Shown here in pieces: positions 6,257 through 10,142 of a DNA stretch of 10,142 nucleotides. Below the pieces are notes generated by a model. That model made no database searches. It saw nothing but the letters and a program-made list of their open reading frames with translations, and had not been told where the DNA came from. Every line of letters begins with the position of its first letter. Positions within the stretch are counted from its first letter, which is position 1. Origin of the DNA: JBGOUJ01 sp041477005 (GTDB taxonomy: Bacteria > Acidobacteriota > Terriglobia > Bryobacterales > JACQDG01); the NCBI GenBank assembly GCA_041477005.1, contig JBGOUJ010000250.1, positions 1 to 10,142 on the forward strand, read 5' to 3'. A program made the position numbers and the translations under genes.

Positions 6257-7981
6257 TTAGAGACTTCCTTTCCTGGCCTGGTCGAGGAGATATTCGGATG
6301 CGCGCCAGGAGAGGGCCAGGATCGTGAGGGTCGGGTTCTTGTCGGGGTTGCCGGCGAGGGACCCGCCGTCGGTGACGAACAGGTTCTTCACCTCGTGGGC
6401 CTGGCAATATTTGTTGAGCACGGAAGTTTTCGGATCGTCCCCCATGCGGGTGCAGCCGACTTCATGGATGATCGAGCCGCCGGGGTTGATGTCGGAGCCG
6501 AGGTGGAATTCATGGCCCTCGCCTCGGCGGGCGCCGGGGCCGGACCTGCGCCCCGGAACGACCTTGCCGCCTATCGTGGCGATCAACTCCTCGAAAGTCT
6601 GGCGCATGTGCTGGGCCATCTTCAGCTCCGGCTCGCCCCATTGCCAGTGGAAGCGGAGCACCGGGATGCCGAAGCGGTCGACCACGTCGGGATCGATCTC
6701 GCAATAGCATTTTTCATTGGGGATCATCTCGCCGCGCCCGGAAAAGTTGACGCCGATTCCGTAATCGGCGCGCAGAGCGCGCTTCAACCCGGCCCCGTAT
6801 CCTTCCAGGCGCGCCGCCGTCCCGCGAAACATGCCAACGCCGGGCAGGTGCGGGCCGCCGCTGAACTCGATGTGGTAGCCGCGCGGGAAATCGGGCTTGC
6901 GGTCCTTTTCATACAGCCACCACGGGGTATAGAGATGCATCCCGCCGACGCCGTCGTGGTTGTGCGGCGGAAGGCCGGCCAGTTGTGGCAGCGTGCCGCT
7001 CACGCTGACGCCGACCGTGTCGGTCAGGTAGCGCCCCACGGCCCCGCTGCCGTTGGCGAGACCGTTGGGGAAGCGCGGCGATTTCGAGTTCAGCAGCAGC
7101 CGCGCCGATTCGCAGGCGCTCGCCGCCACCACCACCGCGCGGCAGCGGATCTGCCGCTCGGCCCGCGTGTTGGTATCGACGTAAGAAACCGCCGTGACCT
7201 TGCCGTCCTGGTTGGTCACCAGCTCGCGGGCCATGGCGTTGGTGATCAGTTTGAGACGGCCGGATTTCAGCGCCGGAAAGACCAGCACCTGGCTCGAGGA
7301 AAAGTTAGCGGCCGTGACGCAGCCGCGACCGCACTGGGCGCAATAGTGGCACGCCGCCCGGCCGTTCAGCGGCCTGGTGAGAATGGCGAGGCGCGACGGA
7401 ATGCACAGGATTTTGAGCTTGTCGCAGGCGCGCTTAACCAGCAGCTCCACGCAGCGGGGCTTGGGCGGCGGCTGGAAGATCCCGTCGGGGGCGGTGGGAA
7501 TCCCTTCTTTGGTTCCGAAGACGCCGATGAACCTCTCGACCTTGTCGTAATAGGGCGCGACGTCGTCGTAGGTGATAGGCCAGTCGAAGCCGTAGCCGTC
7601 TGTCGAATAAGGCTTGAAGTCGTAGGGAGCGAAGCGCAGGGCGATGCGGCCCCAGTGGTTGGTGCGGCCGCCGACGATGCGGGAGCGGAACCAGTAGAAC
7701 TCCTCGCCCTCGGCCACCGTGTAGGGCTCGCCCTCGATCTCGACGAAGCTGTTGGGGGCGGCGAAGCCGGCGCGGCCCTTGGGCAGCAACAGGCCGCGGT
7801 GGGGCACGTCGTAGGGCCAGAGGTGCTCGTAGAAGTCCTTCTCCGGGTTGAGCGGGCCGCCGGCTTCGAGCAGCGCCACCTTCAGGCCGCCCTCGCTGAG
7901 CACCTTGGCCGCCATGCCGCCGCCGGCCCCGGAGCCCACGACGACTACATCATGAACCTCCGGACTTCGGCTGATCTGCAT
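6257..7981 (-). CDS. GMC family oxidoreductase, FAD-dependent dehydrogenase large subunit
   Basis: 574 residues, no signal peptide. The start ATG follows AAGGTGA by 6 nt and overlaps the FAH gene by 32 nt. The FAD-binding Rossmann motif is G16-S17-G18-A19-G20 in VVVGSGAGGG, ending at E39 of LLEAG; GGRTNHWGR (104-112) is the GMC flavin loop. The C-terminal GMC domain has H506 in HEVGCTRMG and N549 in KNPTLTI, placed like the catalytic His/Asn pair of pyranose 2-oxidase-type enzymes. C211, C214, C217 and C221 lie in CHYCAQCGRGC, possibly an iron-sulfur site as in bacterial FAD-glucose dehydrogenase. It should oxidise a sugar, polyol or other alcohol and pass electrons to the respiratory chain, outside the membrane if exported with subunit 3. 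The substrate is unknown. Confidence 0.95.
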   Translation of the reverse strand: MQISRSPEVHDVVVVGSGAGGGMAAKVLSEGGLKVALLEAGGPLNPEKDFYEHLWPYDVPHRGLLLPKGRAGFAAPNSFVEIEGEPYTVAEGEEFYWFRSRIVGGRTNHWGRIALRFAPYDFKPYSTDGYGFDWPITYDDVAPYYDKVERFIGVFGTKEGIPTAPDGIFQPPPKPRCVELLVKRACDKLKILCIPSRLAILTRPLNGRAACHYCAQCGRGCVTAANFSSSQVLVFPALKSGRLKLITNAMARELVTNQDGKVTAVSYVDTNTRAERQIRCRAVVVAASACESARLLLNSKSPRFPNGLANGSGAVGRYLTDTVGVSVSGTLPQLAGLPPHNHDGVGGMHLYTPWWLYEKDRKPDFPRGYHIEFSGGPHLPGVGMFRGTAARLEGYGAGLKRALRADYGIGVNFSGRGEMIPNEKCYCEIDPDVVDRFGIPVLRFHWQWGEPELKMAQHMRQTFEELIATIGGKVVPGRRSGPGARRGEGHEFHLGSDINPGGSIIHEVGCTRMGDDPKTSVLNKYCQAHEVKNLFVTDGGSLAGNPDKNPTLTILALSWRASEYLLDQARKGSL

Positions 7982-8807
7982 AGCTGGTCACCTTGTTCCG
8001 CAGCGTCCCGATTCCTTCGATCTCCACCTCCACGATGTCACCCGCCTTCATGGCGCTGGTCGTGCCTGGCGTGCCGGTGTAAATGACGTCACCCGGCAGC
8101 AGCGTCACAAAGCGGCTCACGAAGCTCACCACGGCCGGCGGATCGAACAGCAGGTCGCTGATCACCTGGGTCTGCTTCACCTCGCCGTTGAGCCGCGTAG
8201 TGAGGCGCGACTTGGAGTAATCGAGGCCCTGGGCGATGACCGGGCCCAGCGGCGCGAACGTGTCGGAGCCCTTGGCCCGCCACCATTGCAGATCGCCTTT
8301 CTGCCAGTCCCGCTCGCTCACGTCGTTGCCGCAGGTGTAACCGAAAATGTAGCGGGGCGCGTCCTGGATCGAGATGTTCTTGGCTTTTTTGCCCATCACG
8401 ATCACCATCTCGCCCTCGTAGTGAACGTTCTTCGCGCCCTCCGGAATCACGATGTTGCCGTCCGGCTCGAGCAGCGCGGCGGTCGGCTTGTAGAAGATCT
8501 CGGGATTCTTGGGCGCCGGGCGCTGGCCGAGGTGACTCTTGTAATTGAGGCCCACGGCCAGGATTTTGGGCGGCTCGACCGGGTAGAGCAGCTTCACCTC
8601 GGAGAGTTTCCGGCGTGTGCCGGTTTCCGTATATTTCTCGAACAGGTTGCCGCGGAGCTCGCGGATCGTGTCGCCGTCGAGAATGCCGTAGCTGACGGCG
8701 CCCCCGTGGCGGTAGCGGACGAACTTGGTGACCTTGCCTGACGCGGTCTGCGCCGCGACGGCGCCCGCCGCCAGGGTCCAGAGAAAACTTCGCCGGGTGG
8801 TTTGCAT
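7950..8807 (-). CDS. FAH-family hydrolase/dehydratase with Tat leader
   Basis: 285 residues. The start has a near-ideal ribosome site (AAAGGAGGA) 8 nt upstream. The leader has R5-R6 in TTRRSFLWTLAAGAVAAQ, a Tat pattern unusual for this fold, whose studied members are cytoplasmic. The body is a typical fumarylacetoacetate hydrolase C-terminal domain: GLNYKSH (86-92), metal ligands E131 and E133 in HYEGEM and D162 in GNDVSERDWQ, the K179-G180-S181-D182 loop, and LLPGDVIYTGTPGTT near the end. The family splits C-C bonds of beta-diketo acids, decarboxylates, or hydrolyses or dehydrates 2-keto-3-deoxy sugar acids. It is the first gene of the minus-strand operon and overlaps the GMC gene, so it may process a keto product of that dehydrogenase (inference). 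Family confidence is high; reaction unknown. Confidence 0.93.
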   Translation of the reverse strand: MQTTRRSFLWTLAAGAVAAQTASGKVTKFVRYRHGGAVSYGILDGDTIRELRGNLFEKYTETGTRRKLSEVKLLYPVEPPKILAVGLNYKSHLGQRPAPKNPEIFYKPTAALLEPDGNIVIPEGAKNVHYEGEMVIVMGKKAKNISIQDAPRYIFGYTCGNDVSERDWQKGDLQWWRAKGSDTFAPLGPVIAQGLDYSKSRLTTRLNGEVKQTQVISDLLFDPPAVVSFVSRFVTLLPGDVIYTGTPGTTSAMKAGDIVEVEIEGIGTLRNKVTSYADQPKSGGS

Positions 8808-8814
8808 ACTCGGG

Positions 8815-8823
8815 TCCTCCTTT
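8815..8823 (-). promoter_or_regulatory. Strong Shine-Dalgarno (AAAGGAGGA) of the FAH gene
   Basis: On the minus strand AAAGGAGGA ends 7 nt before the ATG at 8807, near optimal. It confirms the start that gives the complete Tat leader, and contrasts with the divergent gene, which has no comparable site. Confidence 0.85.
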
Positions 8824-8832
8824 GCGCAGCCC

Positions 8833-8841
8833 TATTATACT
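8833..8841. promoter_or_regulatory. Overlapping divergent -10 elements (bidirectional promoter)
   Basis: The AT-rich island TATTATACT stands alone in the GC-rich 41-bp gap between two divergent starts. On the minus strand 8839-8834 reads TATAAT, a perfect -10; a start about 7 nt on (near 8827) would give a ~20-nt leader holding the AAAGGAGG site. On the plus strand TATACT (8836-8841) or TATTAT (8833-8838) are good -10 boxes; TATACT would start transcription at about 8848, next to the ATG at 8849. No convincing -35 box or TGn extension is seen on either side. Both operons probably fire from this one symmetric element. Confidence 0.6.
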
Positions 8842-8848
8842 GAGTGCC

Positions 8849-9976
8849 ATGATCACGCGAAGAGGTTTTCTCTGGGCGGCGGCCGGCGTGACAGCGCTGG
8901 CCCAAAGCAAGCTCGACCTGAGCGAATTTCAGCCGCGCAGCATGCTCGTCACCGAGGAACACCCCGTCCTGCGGGCGCGGTTTCCGGTGATCGACGTCCA
9001 TACGCATCTGGGCGGCTTCGGCCGCGCCCCTTCGCCCGAGCAGATCGTCCAGATCCTGCGCTGGATGGACGAGCTCAACATCGAGACCATGGTCCACCTG
9101 ACCGGCGGTTTCGGGGATCGCCTGCGCCAGTCCATCGCCGAATTGCAGGAAAAGCACAAGGGCCACTTCCTGGTAGCCACCGAGCCGACGTATCAAAGAA
9201 TCCAGGAGCCGGGCTATCCCAACTGGCAGGCCGACGAGCTGAAGCGGGCCCGCGAAACCGGCGCGCGGGGGCTGAAGATCCTGAAGTCCCTCGGTCTCGT
9301 CCTCCGCGAGCAGATCAAGACCGGTCCACTCGTGAAGATCGACGATCCCCGCTTCGACCCGATGTGGGAAGCGGCCGGAGCGCTCAAGCTGCCGGTCTTC
9401 ATCCACATCTCGGACCCCGACGCCTTTTTCACCCCCATCGACCGTTTCAACGAACGCTGGGAGGAGCTGGCAAACCATCCGGACTGGTCGTTCCATGGGA
9501 AGGATTTTCCGCCCAAGGCCGAGCTGCTGGCCGCGCGCAACCGCGTGATCGCGCGGCATCCGAATACCCAGTTTGTCTGCCTCCATGTCGCCAACCACCC
9601 GGAAAACCTGGCCGAGGTCGGCTCCTGGCTCGATCGCTACCCCAATATGAACGTGGAGATCGGAGCGCGGTTGGGCGAGCTGGGCCGGCAGCCGCGCGCT
9701 TCGCGCCGCTTCTTCGAGAGCTATCAGGATCGCATCCTGTTCGGCACCGACGCCACGCCCAACGGCGCCATGGTCCCCCAGCAAGACCTGAAGCCGGCGA
9801 TGTACCAGTGCTATTTCCGATTCCTCGAAACGCTCGATGAGTATTTTGATTACTCACCGGCGGCCGTTCCTCCCCAGGGTCGCTGGCGAATCTACGGGAT
9901 CGGCCTGCCGGATGAGATTCTCCGGAAAGTCTACCGGGACAACGCCCTGCGGATTCTAGGACCCGTTGTAGACTGA
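8849..9976 (+). CDS. Amidohydrolase family 2 (TIM-barrel metal hydrolase) with Tat-like leader
   Basis: 375 residues from the ATG at 8849; a TTG nine codons earlier would run through the promoter and is rejected. No clear ribosome site precedes it, and a -10 box ends 7 nt upstream, so the mRNA may be leaderless. The leader has R4-R5 in ITRRGFLWAAAGVTALAQ, a Tat-type pattern. The barrel shows H51-x-H53 in VIDVHTHLGG, K146 in GLKILKSLGL, H186 in VFIHISDPD, H246 in VCLHVANHPENL and D301 in LFGTDATPNG, the full set for amidohydrolase_2 (ACMSD-like) enzymes. These decarboxylate or hydrolyse carboxylated ring compounds, lactones and related substrates. It is divergent from the FAH/GMC operon and may share its regulation. 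Whether it decarboxylates or hydrolyses cannot be told here. Confidence 0.92.
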   Translation: MITRRGFLWAAAGVTALAQSKLDLSEFQPRSMLVTEEHPVLRARFPVIDVHTHLGGFGRAPSPEQIVQILRWMDELNIETMVHLTGGFGDRLRQSIAELQEKHKGHFLVATEPTYQRIQEPGYPNWQADELKRARETGARGLKILKSLGLVLREQIKTGPLVKIDDPRFDPMWEAAGALKLPVFIHISDPDAFFTPIDRFNERWEELANHPDWSFHGKDFPPKAELLAARNRVIARHPNTQFVCLHVANHPENLAEVGSWLDRYPNMNVEIGARLGELGRQPRASRRFFESYQDRILFGTDATPNGAMVPQQDLKPAMYQCYFRFLETLDEYFDYSPAAVPPQGRWRIYGIGLPDEILRKVYRDNALRILGPVVD

Positions 9977-9997
9977 ACGCATACAAGTAGGACACTT

Positions 9998-10142
9998 ATG
10001 ATTTCCGAGTATCTTGATGCGGCGATGAGGAAAGCGCATTACGAGATGATCAACGACGAGGAGCCATTCTACGGGGAAATCAGGGAATGCCAGGGCGTAT
10101 GGGCTACAGGGAAGAGCTTGGAAGAGTGTCGCCAGAACCTGC
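9998..10142 (+). CDS. HicB-like antitoxin, N-terminal part (runs off the window)
   Basis: 48 codons are visible, from an ATG 21 nt after the amidohydrolase stop; AAGTAGGA ends 5 nt before it. The translation has the HicB partial RNase H-fold pattern: an N-terminal segment ending AHYEMI, then EPFYGEIREC, then GVWATGKSLEECRQNL. The middle and end match the usual IP-x-L-x-G-hydrophobic and T-x-EEA/EC-x-x-N/L layout of HicB antitoxins, which bind the HicA mRNA interferase and repress their own operon. GC is about 53% by hand count, well below its neighbours, suggesting acquisition. No hicA lies upstream, so any partner would be downstream, outside the window. The C-terminal DNA-binding part is not seen. 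Confidence 0.75.
   Translation, partial: MISEYLDAAMRKAHYEMINDEEPFYGEIRECQGVWATGKSLEECRQNL

Larger units (their letters stand above)
8778..8875. repeat. 11-bp inverted repeat flanking the divergent promoter
   Basis: CCAGAGAAAAC at 8778-8788 is the exact reverse complement of GTTTTCTCTGG at 8865-8875. The arms lie inside the two divergent genes, where each encodes the FLW of the Tat motif (RRSFLW and RRGFLW), and are centred near 8826. Shared codon choice for the same peptide may explain it. Confidence 0.5.

Noticed and set aside
6245..8086. 613-residue open frame on the plus strand opposite the GMC gene
   Set aside because: It is the antisense mirror of a high-GC gene with strong codon bias. 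Its composition (Ala/Gly/Val/Arg/Asp-rich, no recognisable motifs) contrasts with the clear GMC motifs on the other strand.
8822..8848. TTG start nine codons upstream for the amidohydrolase_2 gene
   Set aside because: It would place the promoter inside the coding region and bury the Tat motif; the ATG at 8849 gives a standard leader.
8594..9784. 396-residue minus-strand open frame across the FAH and amidohydrolase_2 genes
   Set aside because: It runs across the divergent promoter and is antisense to an amidohydrolase with a full set of metal ligands, then overlaps the FAH gene in another frame.
1..10142. CRISPR array, tRNA, rRNA, insertion sequence or phage genes
   Set aside because: No regularly spaced direct repeats, no tRNA-like or rRNA-like sequence, and no transposase or phage protein motifs were seen on either strand.

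Overview
The window is one end of a high-GC bacterial contig, probably a draft or metagenome assembly. The first ~80 bases are a degraded Illumina P5 adapter, followed by a short chimeric patch, so position 1 is an artefact of sequencing and not biology. The organism is most plausibly an Acidobacteriota bacterium of the Bryobacteraceae/Solibacter type. That is inferred from gene style and not proven: many Tat-exported oxidoreductases and hydrolases, a GMC oxidoreductase paired with a gluconate 2-dehydrogenase subunit-3 protein, a GT39-like membrane protein with a C-terminal beta-rich domain, and a DUF5658 protein.

Layout. (1) 129-5117, plus strand: three tightly packed, overlapping genes. They encode a 5'-truncated GT39-like polytopic membrane glycosyltransferase, a ThDP-dependent decarboxylase/carboligase-like enzyme joined to it by an ATGA overlap, and a Tat-exported YtcJ-like amidohydrolase whose start lies inside the end of the ThDP gene. 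(2) 5118-5580: a 142-bp spacer with a small 9-bp tandem repeat, then a 106-residue DUF5658 membrane protein on the plus strand. (3) 5653-8807, minus strand: a three-gene operon, transcribed in the order Tat-tagged FAH-family protein, GMC oxidoreductase, Tat-tagged subunit-3 protein. (4) 8849-9976, plus strand: a Tat-tagged amidohydrolase_2 protein transcribed divergently from region 3. The 41-bp gap holds a near-palindromic -10 box usable on both strands. (5) 9998 to the end: the first 48 codons of a HicB-like antitoxin with clearly lower GC.

How the genes may work together. The minus-strand operon looks like an extracytoplasmic oxidation module. The GMC flavoprotein has no signal peptide of its own and is probably carried across the membrane by the Tat leader on subunit 3. 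The co-transcribed, unusually exported FAH-fold enzyme would act on a keto or enol product, and the divergent exported amidohydrolase may belong to the same pathway. The substrate cannot be read from the sequence. The plus-strand ThDP enzyme (cytoplasmic) and YtcJ-like amidohydrolase (exported) are co-transcribed but in different compartments, so a shared pathway is only a possibility.

I found no rRNA, tRNA, CRISPR array or insertion sequence, and no gene-free stretch longer than 300 bases.
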